A stretch of DNA of 12,506 bases from the NCBI GenBank assembly GCA_964620345.1, contig CAZUHK010000085.1:1-12506 (forward strand), given 5' to 3'. Positions 1 through 7,193 of the stretch are shown here, piece after piece; the stretch's first letter is position 1; each line of letters opens with the position of its first letter. The notes below the pieces were generated by a model, which saw only the letters and a program-made list of their open reading frames with translations, did not search any database and was not told the origin of the DNA. This DNA is from CAZUHK01 sp964620345. Lineage in GTDB: Bacteria; Planctomycetota; Phycisphaerae; Phycisphaerales; Zrk34. A program made the translations under genes and the position numbers.

Positions 1-18
1 CCGGCCGCCGCGCCGGCG

Positions 19-1890
19 GTGTCGCCCGCCACCGGGCCGAGCGACGCGGCCCTGCCCCAGCGCGTGAGCATGCCGCCGGAGCCGACCGACAAGGTGCGGA
101 TGTGGGGCCTGCTGTTGCTGACACTGGGCGTGTGCGCAACGCCGCTGCTGATCGAGCTGCATCGGCCGGCGGTCGGCGGGCCGCTGGAGCACGTGGCGCT
201 GGTCTCAAGCCGCGAGACGTGGAACACGCTGGGCCGGGGCGAGACAGAGTTGGCCGATTACCTGATCCCCACGTGGAACGATCGGCCGCGGGTGAACAAG
301 CCGCCGATGCTGGTCTGGCTGAACCTGCTGGCGTGGAGCGACATCGACGCGGCGCCGGCCGGAGACGCCGCGGCGCTGTCGCGGCAGACCGATGCGATGA
401 TCCTGCGCGCCCGGCTGGTGGGCGTGGCGATGGCGCTGATGGCGCTGGCCGGGACGTACTGGGCGGCGTACAGCATCGGGGGGGTGACGGCCGCGGCGAT
501 GGCGGCGATGGCCGCGGGCACCACGCTGCTGTTCATCCGACAGGGCCGCGATGCCAACTACGACACGCACCTGATGGGCTGGGCGACGCTGAGCATCGCC
601 GCGGGGCTGTGGGCGATCCGCCCGCTCAAGCCGATCAACTGGGTCGGTCGGCGGGTCGCCGGTTGGGCGATCGCGGGCGTGGCGCTGGGCGCGGCGGTGC
701 TGACAAAGGGGCCGATCGCGATGCTCTACGTCGGCGTGCCGCTGGCCGCCACGCTGATCGTCGCGCCCCGCCGCCGCCTGGGCAACGCCCTGGGCCTGCT
801 GTTCACCCTGCTGCTGGGTGGGCTGCTCGCCACGCCCTGGTACCTCTACGTCATGCAGGCCCTGCCCGATGCCGGCGACAAGTTCGCCACCGAATACAAG
901 GCCCTGCGCGCAGACGGCCAGCCGTTCTACTACTACCTCACGATCCTCATCCTCGTGTTCCCCTGGTCGGTGTACCTGGTCGGCTCGCTGTTCCAGCCGT
1001 TCATCCGCGCCCGCGGCGAGCACCGCCGCCGCGTGCTGCTGGGCTGGCTGTGGTTCGTGTCGCTGATCGTGCTGCTCAGCTTCCACCCGACCAAGCAGTA
1101 CCGATACCTCGTGCCGCTGCTGCCGGCCGTGGGCGTGCTGGTCGGCCAGCTCTGGGCATACCACACCGCGCTGGCGCGCGAAGGATTGAAAGACCCCGGC
1201 GTGAACCTGCTGCGCATCCCGCACTGGCTGATCCTGATCGGCGGGGCGATCGGGTTCCCGCTGTTCCTGATGTTCCAGCCGCAGTTCGCCCAGCGGATCA
1301 ACCGCCATTTCGCGGACGAGGGACAGATGATCCTCCGGCCGACCGAGCTGCCGGGCATCCCCTGGTGGGGCGCCGCGGCGCTGGGCGCGGGCCTGCTGAC
1401 CGCGGCGGTGCTGGGCGCGGTCTGGCACTGGCGCTGGAAGCCGGCGCGGGCCTTTGCCGCGAGCGTCGTGTGGACCGTGCTGCTGATGAGCGTCGTGCAA
1501 TACAGCTACGCCCGGTCGTACCACTCGCGCTACGACGCCCGCGCCGACGCCCAGCAGCTCGAAGCGGTGACCGCCGGCCTGCCGGTCTACTTCTTCTACG
1601 ACCCGGCCCAGGACGCCAAGGACCGCAAGCAGGCGGGCAACTTCGAACCCGAGGAAGAGTTCCTCTTCTACTTCGGCCGGCCCATCACCGCCGCGCGCGT
1701 GGATGATCTGAACATGCTCGCCAGCCAGCGGTGCTACATCATGCTCCGGCTGGACAACCAGCAAACCCACACCGGCCGACTCGCCGGCTTCGGGTTCGTG
1801 CCGACCGGCTTGGAGTTCACCGATCAACGCAACATCCGCGGCTTCGATCGCTCGATCGCCCGGCTCTACCGCTCGCCCGCGGTGAAGTAG
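19..1890 (+). CDS. GT39 / ArnT-like membrane glycosyltransferase (5' end uncertain)
   Basis: This looks like a GT39-family (PMT_2/ArnT-like) glycosyltransferase, an integral membrane enzyme that moves a sugar from a polyprenyl-phosphate donor to lipid or protein on the outer face of the inner membrane. Residues 30-47 form the first membrane span. A loop follows with R65-E66 and the family's KPP motif at 94-96 (VNKPPMLVWL). Many more hydrophobic spans lie between about 130 and 490, with LTKGPIA at 228-234 and TKQYRYLVPLLP at 358-369, both typical of ArnT relatives. The C-terminal 120 or so residues are soluble. The exact substrate cannot be read from sequence. The frame is open to base 1 and its N-terminus is Pro/Ala-rich, so the true start may lie upstream. 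GTG 64 or ATG 70, just before the first span, are alternatives, and none has a clear ribosome-binding site. The usual Asp-Glu pair of the first loop appears as Arg-Glu. Confidence 0.8.
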   Translation: MSPATGPSDAALPQRVSMPPEPTDKVRMWGLLLLTLGVCATPLLIELHRPAVGGPLEHVALVSSRETWNTLGRGETELADYLIPTWNDRPRVNKPPMLVWLNLLAWSDIDAAPAGDAAALSRQTDAMILRARLVGVAMALMALAGTYWAAYSIGGVTAAAMAAMAAGTTLLFIRQGRDANYDTHLMGWATLSIAAGLWAIRPLKPINWVGRRVAGWAIAGVALGAAVLTKGPIAMLYVGVPLAATLIVAPRRRLGNALGLLFTLLLGGLLATPWYLYVMQALPDAGDKFATEYKALRADGQPFYYYLTILILVFPWSVYLVGSLFQPFIRARGEHRRRVLLGWLWFVSLIVLLSFHPTKQYRYLVPLLPAVGVLVGQLWAYHTALAREGLKDPGVNLLRIPHWLILIGGAIGFPLFLMFQPQFAQRINRHFADEGQMILRPTELPGIPWWGAAALGAGLLTAAVLGAVWHWRWKPARAFAASVVWTVLLMSVVQYSYARSYHSRYDARADAQQLEAVTAGLPVYFFYDPAQDAKDRKQAGNFEPEEEFLFYFGRPITAARVDDLNMLASQRCYIMLRLDNQQTHTGRLAGFGFVPTGLEFTDQRNIRGFDRSIARLYRSPAVK

Positions 1891-1895
1891 CCGCC

Positions 1896-1915
1896 GCGCG
1901 CCGGCGCCGGCGCGC
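1896..1915. terminator. Perfect 20-nt GC palindrome between convergent genes
   Basis: The two 10-nt halves GCGCGCCGGC and GCCGGCGCGC are exact reverse complements. They fill most of the 28-nt gap between the glycosyltransferase stop (1890) and the SDR stop (1919), which converge here. In RNA of either strand this can fold to a very stable hairpin, so a bidirectional terminator is a reasonable reading. There is no T tract on either side, so classical intrinsic termination is not assured. Confidence 0.45.
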
Positions 1916-1918
1916 CGC

Positions 1919-2641
1919 TCACATCGCCTGGTCGGCGGGCATGACCAGCATCCGCGGAATCGTCACGTGCGACGGCTGGCTGAGCATGAAGCGCACCGCC
2001 CGGGCGATGTCCTCGGGCAACAGCGGTCGGTCAATCGCCTTGAGCGGCTGCTGCTGTGCTTGGGACCAGTGATCCTGCAGCTCGGTCTTCACGTAGCCCG
2101 GCTCGATGGTCATCACCCGCACGCCGGTGCCCGCCACCTCCATCCGCAGCGATTCGGTCAGCGCCTCCACCGCGTACTTGGTGCCCGCGTACGCGCCCAC
2201 GCTCGGCCGCGTCTTGGTGCCCAGAATGCTCGAGGTGAGTATCAGATCGCCCCCGCCCTGCCCGCTCATCCGGCGCAGCGCCGCGTACGCCAGGCGGATG
2301 ACCGATTCGAAATTCACCCGCGCCATGTGGCACAGCGCCTCGATGTCGGCCTCATCGATCGTGCCGATGTTCATGACCCCGGCGTTGGCGAAGACCACGT
2401 CGCACGAGCCGAACCGCTGAACCGCGGTATCGACCAGCAGTTGGGCCATCCCCGCGTCGGCGATGTCGCCATCGACGCAGACGCTTTGGCCCGGCAGTTC
2501 GCCGGCCAGCTTTTCCAGGGCCCCGGCGCGGCGCGCGGTGAGCACGAGGTTCATCCCCGCATCGCTGAGCGTGTGGGCCGTGGCCCGGCCAATGCCCGAC
2601 GACGCGCCGGTGATGATCGCGGTCTTGTGGTAGAGGTTCAT
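1919..2641 (-). CDS. SDR-family NAD(P)-dependent oxidoreductase
   Basis: This is a classical short-chain dehydrogenase/reductase of 240 residues, a cytoplasmic Rossmann-fold enzyme that interconverts an alcohol and a carbonyl using NAD(P)(H). All landmarks are present: TGASSGIG at 11-18 binds the cofactor, NAG is at 86-88, Asn110, Ser137 or 138, and the catalytic YAGTK at 151-155, followed by the PG motif at 181-182. Arg37-Arg38 after the second strand favour NADP(H), as known for the family. I chose ATG 2641 because GGAG lies 9 nt upstream of it. The in-frame ATG at 2656 adds only MEQPP and lacks a good ribosome-binding site. The gene follows recJ on the same strand across a 138-nt gap holding an inverted-repeat element, so co-transcription is uncertain. 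The substrate is unknown, and the closest style is the YdfG-like group. Confidence 0.9.
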   Translation of the reverse strand: MNLYHKTAIITGASSGIGRATAHTLSDAGMNLVLTARRAGALEKLAGELPGQSVCVDGDIADAGMAQLLVDTAVQRFGSCDVVFANAGVMNIGTIDEADIEALCHMARVNFESVIRLAYAALRRMSGQGGGDLILTSSILGTKTRPSVGAYAGTKYAVEALTESLRMEVAGTGVRVMTIEPGYVKTELQDHWSQAQQQPLKAIDRPLLPEDIARAVRFMLSQPSHVTIPRMLVMPADQAM

Positions 2642-2677
2642 GGGTGGTTGCTCCATCTGTTTCTGAAGATAAGAGTA

Positions 2678-2766
2678 AACACGATTAACAGGATTGATCG
2701 GATTGGGAAAGGCCGCCGCCCGCGTCGCGCACGATCATCGTGTTGATCCTGTCAATCCTGTCCGAT
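2678..2766. repeat. Imperfect inverted-repeat element of the ACAGGATTGA type
   Basis: Between recJ and the SDR gene lies a noticeably less GC-rich stretch. ACAGGATTGA (2688-2697) has its exact reverse complement at 2752-2761, and GGAT (2700-2703) matches ATCC (2746-2749) inside it. AACACGAT (2678-2685) and ATCGTGTT (2737-2744) are a second, overlapping complementary pair. The loop region is very GC-rich. Repeats of this wording recur in intergenic DNA of many environmental bacteria; that is recollection, not a search result. On the minus strand it lies just after the recJ stop and may end or weaken transcription. Confidence 0.55.
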
Positions 2767-2779
2767 GGTTGCCGGTTGT

Positions 2780-4552
2780 TCACTTGAGCGCCAGGTCGAC
2801 GATCTCGGCTTCGACGCTGACGCGGCCGTTCCAGCGGTTGAGCTTGGGGCGGATGGCCAGGTCGATCGGCTGACCCGTGTGCAGCTTGTCGGCCAGCGGC
2901 CCGCGTCGCCACGCGATGCCGCGCAGGTAATTCTCGCCCTGTTGCACGCTGAGCACCAGGTGGCTGGACTCGCGGCCGACGGTCCTGGGCGCATCGGCCA
3001 GCTTGCCGCCTTCGACCAGCAGCGTCGGCTGATCGTTGCCCCGGCCAAACGGGCCCAGCGCGTCGATCTGCTCGACGATGCCGCGGGTCAACTGCTCGAT
3101 GCGCACCGCCGCGTCCAGCTCCAGCGCACCGACCAGGTCGGTCGGTGTGAGGTGCTGGTTGGCGTGCGCGACGAACGCTTCGCGGAAGGCGTCGATGTTG
3201 TCGGCCTTGAGTTTGAGCCCCGCGGCCATGGCGTGGCCGCCGAAGGTTTCCAGGTGCTCGGCACACGCGGTCAACGCCTCGTGCAGGTTGTAGCGGTCGA
3301 TGCTGCGCCCGCTGCCCTGGGCCGGTTCGCCGGCGGTGTTGAGCAGGATCGTGGGCCGACCGAACGCCTCGACAAGCCGGCTGCACACGATGCCGATCAC
3401 CCCCGGGTGCCAGCCGGGGTCGGCCAGGACGATCGCGCGGCGGTCGTCCTGGTGATCGCCGCGCTCGCGCACCATCGCGCGGGCCTGGGTGAAGATGTCG
3501 CGCTCGGTCCGCCGGCGTTTTTCATTCTCACCGTGCAGGAACTTGGCGATGCGCGCCGCCTCATCGCCCGTCGCATCGGTCAGCAGCCGGCAGGCGTCGA
3601 TCGCGTGGCCCATCCGCCCGCAGGCGTTGAGCTTGGGCCCCAGCACAAAGCCCACGTGAAACGCATCGATCTTCTCATCGCGAAGGCCCGAGGCGTCGAT
3701 CAGCGCGTTCAGGCCCTCGTAGGGCGTGTGCTTCACCCGGCCCAGGCCGTGCGTCACGATCGTGCGGTTCTCGTCGATCAGCGGCACCACGTCCGCCACC
3801 GTGCCCAGCGCCGCCAGCGGCAGCAGATCGATCAGCAGTTGCCGGAACACCTCCGGCACGCGCTCGGTGCCACACCAGCAGCGCGCGATCTGCCACGCCA
3901 GCTTGTACGCCACCCCCGCCCCACACAGCTCGCGGAAAGGGTATTCGCCGCTTCCCACTTGCCACTTGCCACTTGCCACTTCGCCAAGCCCCGGGTGAAC
4001 GATCGCGTAGGCCTCGGGCAGTTCATCGCCCCGCTCGTGGTGATCGGTGATGATCAGGTCCACGTCGCGCTGCCTGGCGATGCGGGCCGGCTCGACCGCC
4101 GTGATGCCGCAATCGACCGAGACGATGAGCTTGGCGCCGTGGTCGGCCAGATCGGCGATGGCCTGGGGGCTGATGCCGTAGCCCTCGTCGATGCGGTGGG
4201 GGATGTAGCGCTGCACGTCCGCATCGGCGCGACAGCGCTTGAGCGTGTGGAAGAGGATCGCCACGGCGGTGATGCCGTCCACGTCGTAGTCGCCGAACAG
4301 GACGATCGGCTCGTCGCCGCGGACCGCGTCGACGATGCGCTTGGCCGCGGCCCCGCAGTTGGGCAGCAGGGCCGGGTCGTGCAGGTCGCCCAGGGTGGGC
4401 CGAAGAAACCGCCTGGCCACCTGCGCATCCCGCACGCCGCGCCGCGCCAGCAACTGCCCGATCAGCGGATCCACGTGCAGCGCCGTGGCCAGCGCCTCGG
4501 CCTCGGCCACCGGCGCCGCCACCCGCCACCGCTTGCTCAGCCCCTGAATCAT
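2780..4552 (-). CDS. recJ: Single-stranded-DNA-specific exonuclease RecJ
   Basis: RecJ is a 5'-to-3' single-strand DNA exonuclease of the DHH phosphoesterase family, used in recombination and mismatch or base-excision repair in the cytoplasm. At 590 residues it is close to the E. coli length. The metal-binding motifs are intact: DYDVDG at 88-93, VDCG near 146-149, DHH at 170-172 and ALGTVADVVPL at 248-258. NACGRMG at 309-315, WHPGVIGIVCSR at 381-392 and the DHHA1 motif GGHAMAAG at 438-445 follow. A C-terminal OB-type region completes the protein. Residues about 190-203 (EVASGKWQVGSGE) look like an insertion relative to other RecJ proteins and are encoded by a 7-nt tandem repeat, between the DHH motif and the FRELCGAGVAYKLA helix. 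The start ATG 4552 has no convincing ribosome-binding site; TATGAT just upstream resembles a -10 box, so a very short leader is possible. Confidence 0.95.
   Translation of the reverse strand: MIQGLSKRWRVAAPVAEAEALATALHVDPLIGQLLARRGVRDAQVARRFLRPTLGDLHDPALLPNCGAAAKRIVDAVRGDEPIVLFGDYDVDGITAVAILFHTLKRCRADADVQRYIPHRIDEGYGISPQAIADLADHGAKLIVSVDCGITAVEPARIARQRDVDLIITDHHERGDELPEAYAIVHPGLGEVASGKWQVGSGEYPFRELCGAGVAYKLAWQIARCWCGTERVPEVFRQLLIDLLPLAALGTVADVVPLIDENRTIVTHGLGRVKHTPYEGLNALIDASGLRDEKIDAFHVGFVLGPKLNACGRMGHAIDACRLLTDATGDEAARIAKFLHGENEKRRRTERDIFTQARAMVRERGDHQDDRRAIVLADPGWHPGVIGIVCSRLVEAFGRPTILLNTAGEPAQGSGRSIDRYNLHEALTACAEHLETFGGHAMAAGLKLKADNIDAFREAFVAHANQHLTPTDLVGALELDAAVRIEQLTRGIVEQIDALGPFGRGNDQPTLLVEGGKLADAPRTVGRESSHLVLSVQQGENYLRGIAWRRGPLADKLHTGQPIDLAIRPKLNRWNGRVSVEAEIVDLALK
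3947..3981. repeat. 7-nt tandem repeat (GCCACTT) inside recJ
   Basis: Five consecutive 7-nt units read GCCGCTT, CCCACTT, GCCACTT, GCCACTT, GCCACTT. The last three are identical and the first two each differ at one base. On the recJ strand the unit is AAGTGGC. Three units equal 21 nt, so the translation repeats with a 7-residue period (VASGKWQ then VGSGEYP). Gain or loss of one or two units would shift the recJ frame, while a change of three would not. Confidence 0.85.
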
Positions 4553-4589
4553 GCCCGAATCATATCAGACGCCCGGCAGACGGGAGTTT

Positions 4590-4754
4590 CCACGAAGATA
4601 CGAAGACACAAAGCACACGAAGAAAAAGGATGCAACCACCAAGAGGCCAAGACACCAAGGCGAACAAGCGATGTTTTGGCAGTGAATTCCCTTGGCCTCT
4701 TGGCTTCCTGGCGGTTCGACTTCCCCTCGCTTCGTGTCCTTCGGATCTTCGTGG
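4590..4754. repeat. Inverted-repeat element with CACGAAG arms between truD and recJ
   Basis: The left arm starts CCACGAAGATACGAAG (4590-4605). The right arm, read on the other strand from 4754, starts CCACGAAGATCCGAAG, matching at 15 of 16 bases. Further in, CCAAGAGGCCAAG (4639-4651) has an exact 13-nt reverse complement at 4691-4703. The element is markedly AT-richer than its surroundings and ends exactly at the truD stop codon, filling nearly all of the truD/recJ gap. No protein-coding content is credible: a 68-codon minus-strand frame here is only the repeat translated. It may act as a terminator or attenuator, or be a small non-autonomous mobile element; the sequence alone does not decide. 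Confidence 0.75.
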
Positions 4755-6047
4755 CTAATCGCCTTCTTCATCGTCCGCGTCGGTTTTCATGATCTCGCGG
4801 AGGACGGTGGTGGCGAAGCAGCCGCGGGACAACTCGAACGCCAAACGCACGTACGCCCCGTGCTCGTCCACGCCGCCCGAGACGTCCGGGTCGGCCACGA
4901 GCATGCGCATCGACCGGCGGGAGCCGTCGGGCGTGTACTGGCCGGCGTCGGCGAGCTGCGCTTCGTTCACGCCGGTCGCCCGCAGCGCTTCGCGTTCGAT
5001 CTCGAGCACCGCTCCGGCGGGCATCTTCATCTTCGGGCCCCACATCGGGCCGCTGGGCGAGATCTCGTGCGCGTCGCAGCGCGGCTGCTCGGCGGCGACG
5101 TCTTCGACATCGAACAGCCCGCGCGAGTCGTGCTTGAACGCGATGTCGCCGACCTTGAATTGGCCGATCGTGCCCTCGCGAACCCGCCGGTCGAGCACGC
5201 GGTTGAAGACCTCGGATTGGAACGCGGAAACCAGCAGCGTCAGTTGCGTGCGGTCGATGCCGTTGATCGCCTGCTCGGGCGTCGCGCCGCGCGACAGCGG
5301 GCCGATCGCCTGGCGCTCGAAGCGATGCACGGTCGGCCAGCGCTCCAGGGCCTGCTGCAGCTCGCCCTGGTCGTACGCGGCGCGCGCCGCCTGGGCGTGG
5401 GGCGCTTCGTCGGCGATCGGCTGACCGAGCATGATGTCCAGGAACGCTTCGTACCGACCCAGCAGCAGCAGCCGGCCCAGCACGTGGTTGTTCCTGCGGT
5501 AGCCGAAGCGCTGCTCGCCCAGGTAGTTGGGCACGCCCGACTTCGCCAGCCGATCCATCAGCCGCTTGGCGATGAGCACCTGCGTGGGCTGGACGTCGCG
5601 GACCTTGATGACGAAGCGGTTGGCCGCGAGGTGGCCGCGCTTGATCTTGTTGCGGTGGCGTTCGGCGGCGAGAATCTTGATGTAATCGTCTTCGAACGTC
5701 GCGGCCTTGTCTGGGTCGGCACCGTGGACGGTGATGGCCTGGCGGGTGATCGCGTGCTTGTCCTTGAGGCCGGCGAAACCCACCGCCTGTGGCTTCACGC
5801 CGAAGTGCTTGGCCAGCAGCCGCGTGATGTCGGTGGTGAGCCGGCGGCGCTTCTCGACGACCAGGTACAGGTGTTCACCGCTGCCGCTGGGCGGATACAG
5901 CGGCACTTCATCGACCAGGAAATCCTCCGGCCGCACCTTGATCCGCCCGCCGATGCCCGCGGCGTCGCCGGTCAGGTACGCCAGCGCGCCAAGGTCGATC
6001 TGCTCGAGGGTGGATCGCGGCTCGCTGCTGGTCGGGGGGTCACTCAC
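4755..6047 (-). CDS. truD: tRNA pseudouridine synthase D (TruD)
   Basis: TruD converts uridine 13 of certain tRNAs to pseudouridine in the cytoplasm. The catalytic aspartate is D96 in FAGLKDKHA (91-99). Other family motifs are GIGGRIKVRPEDFLVDE (31-47), ANRFVIKVR (142-150), VPNYLGEQRFG (172-182) and a C-terminal RGCFATTVLREIMKT. At 430 residues it is longer than the roughly 350 of E. coli TruD; the extra length is an N-terminal extension of about 20 residues plus a larger middle (TRUD) domain and an acidic tail. The start is GTG 6047; an ATG at 6055 is in another frame and stops after three codons. The gene is divergent from the secretion ATPase with only 24 nt between start codons. recJ lies downstream beyond the 4590-4754 repeat. 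Confidence 0.93.
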   Translation of the reverse strand: MSDPPTSSEPRSTLEQIDLGALAYLTGDAAGIGGRIKVRPEDFLVDEVPLYPPSGSGEHLYLVVEKRRRLTTDITRLLAKHFGVKPQAVGFAGLKDKHAITRQAITVHGADPDKAATFEDDYIKILAAERHRNKIKRGHLAANRFVIKVRDVQPTQVLIAKRLMDRLAKSGVPNYLGEQRFGYRRNNHVLGRLLLLGRYEAFLDIMLGQPIADEAPHAQAARAAYDQGELQQALERWPTVHRFERQAIGPLSRGATPEQAINGIDRTQLTLLVSAFQSEVFNRVLDRRVREGTIGQFKVGDIAFKHDSRGLFDVEDVAAEQPRCDAHEISPSGPMWGPKMKMPAGAVLEIEREALRATGVNEAQLADAGQYTPDGSRRSMRMLVADPDVSGGVDEHGAYVRLAFELSRGCFATTVLREIMKTDADDEEGD

Positions 6048-6071
6048 GCGGGCATGTTAGAATGAGCGGTC

Positions 6072-7190
6072 ATGCCAAGCGAATCGGCAACCATCCGCCC
6101 CGAGGCCGGCGCGCAACAACAGGCGCGCGAGCTGATCGCCGAGGCCCTCGAGCGCCGCGCCAGCGACCTGCACCTGGAGCCCACCGACACCGGCCACCTG
6201 GTGCGCTACCGGATCGATGGCCTGCTGGAGACTCACGCCACGCTGGAGCCGGCGCGCGGCCGGGCGGTCGTCACCTGCCTGATGGTGATGGCCGAGCTGT
6301 TGACCTACCGCGTCGACGTGCCGCAGGAGGGGCGCATCCGCATCGACCTGCCCGGCCACGAAGCGGGCATCGACCTGCGCCTGGCGATCATGCCGACCAC
6401 GCACGGCGTGCGCGCCGCGGTGCGGCTGCCGACGATGAGCGATGCGCCGCGCACGCTCGATCAACTGGGCATGCCCGACGCGGTGCTCGCGGGCCTGCGC
6501 GGCTTCGCGCAGAGCGAGATGGGCCTGCTGCTGGTGGTCGGCCCGGCCGGGTCGGGCAAGACCACGACCATCTACGCGCTGCTGCGCCACCTCATGCAGA
6601 CGCAGCCGGGCTTGAGCATCGTGTCGATGGAAGACCCCGTCGAGGCCGACCTGCAGGGCGTGACGCAGATTCAGGTCACGCCCTTCGGCGAGCTGACCTA
6701 CGAGCGGGCGCTGCGCAGCGTGCTGCGGCAGGATCCGCAGGTGCTGGCGATCGGCGAGATCCGCGATGCGCGCACCGCGTCGATCGTCGTCGAGGCGGCG
6801 CTGACCGGCCACCGGGTGATCAGCACCATGCACGCCGGCCACCCCGCCTCGACCGTGGCCCGGCTGACGGAGATGGACGTCGAGCCCTACCAGGTCGCCA
6901 GCGCGTTGTACGGCGTGGTCGCCCAGCGCCTGCTGCGAAAGACCGCCGATGGCCATGGCCAAGGCGATGATCGGTATCACGGCCGCTTCCCCGTGGGCGA
7001 GTTCGCGCGGATGGACGGCCACTGGCGCCGGCTCGTGCTCGAACACGCCGACGCCGGGGCGCTGCGCGACGCGCTGGCCCAGCAGTCGGACTTCGAAACG
7101 ATGCGCGCCGCAGCCGACCGGGCCGTCGCCGAAGGACAGACCGATGCGGACGAGGTGGCTCGCCTCTTCGGCCCGGCGCCGGGGGACTGA
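6072..7190 (+). CDS. Short GspE/PilB-type secretion ATPase
   Basis: This is a cytoplasmic hexameric ATPase of the type II secretion / type IV pilus family, which powers pseudopilus or pilus assembly through the GspF-like platform. Visible motifs in order are SDLHLEP (31-37), VPQEGRI (83-89), Walker A GPAGSGKTTT (157-166), Asp box SMEDPVE (185-191), Walker B VLAIGEIRD (224-232, Glu229) and His box LTGHRVISTMHAGH (244-257). The C-terminal YHGRFPVGEF (302-311) matches the usual Y-GR-giyE stretch. With 372 residues it lacks the N-terminal domains of full GspE/PilB, and the tetracysteine zinc motif expected after QRLLRK is missing. In length and layout it resembles ComGA of the Firmicute competence system. 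ATG 6072 is preceded by GAGCGG at close spacing. It is the first gene of a six-gene operon; the next start is 3 nt after its stop. Confidence 0.9.
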   Translation: MPSESATIRPEAGAQQQARELIAEALERRASDLHLEPTDTGHLVRYRIDGLLETHATLEPARGRAVVTCLMVMAELLTYRVDVPQEGRIRIDLPGHEAGIDLRLAIMPTTHGVRAAVRLPTMSDAPRTLDQLGMPDAVLAGLRGFAQSEMGLLLVVGPAGSGKTTTIYALLRHLMQTQPGLSIVSMEDPVEADLQGVTQIQVTPFGELTYERALRSVLRQDPQVLAIGEIRDARTASIVVEAALTGHRVISTMHAGHPASTVARLTEMDVEPYQVASALYGVVAQRLLRKTADGHGQGDDRYHGRFPVGEFARMDGHWRRLVLEHADAGALRDALAQQSDFETMRAAADRAVAEGQTDADEVARLFGPAPGD

Positions 7191-7193
7191 TCG

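Noticed and set aside
205..1827. A 540-codon open frame antisense to the glycosyltransferase
   Set aside because: Its translation is Arg/Gln/His-rich without motifs or membrane pattern, and it mirrors a well-supported gene; in very GC-rich DNA stop codons are rare in such frames.
3947..3981. CRISPR array
   Set aside because: The repeats are 7-nt head-to-tail units without spacers, inside a coding gene; no cas genes are nearby.
4565..4771. A 68-codon minus-strand frame with a hydrophobic C-terminus
   Set aside because: It is made almost wholly of the inverted-repeat element and overlaps the truD end; no ribosome-binding site.
2765..4792. A 675-codon plus-strand open frame covering recJ and the adjoining repeat
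   Set aside because: RecJ on the other strand carries every catalytic motif; this frame shows none and runs straight through a non-coding inverted repeat.
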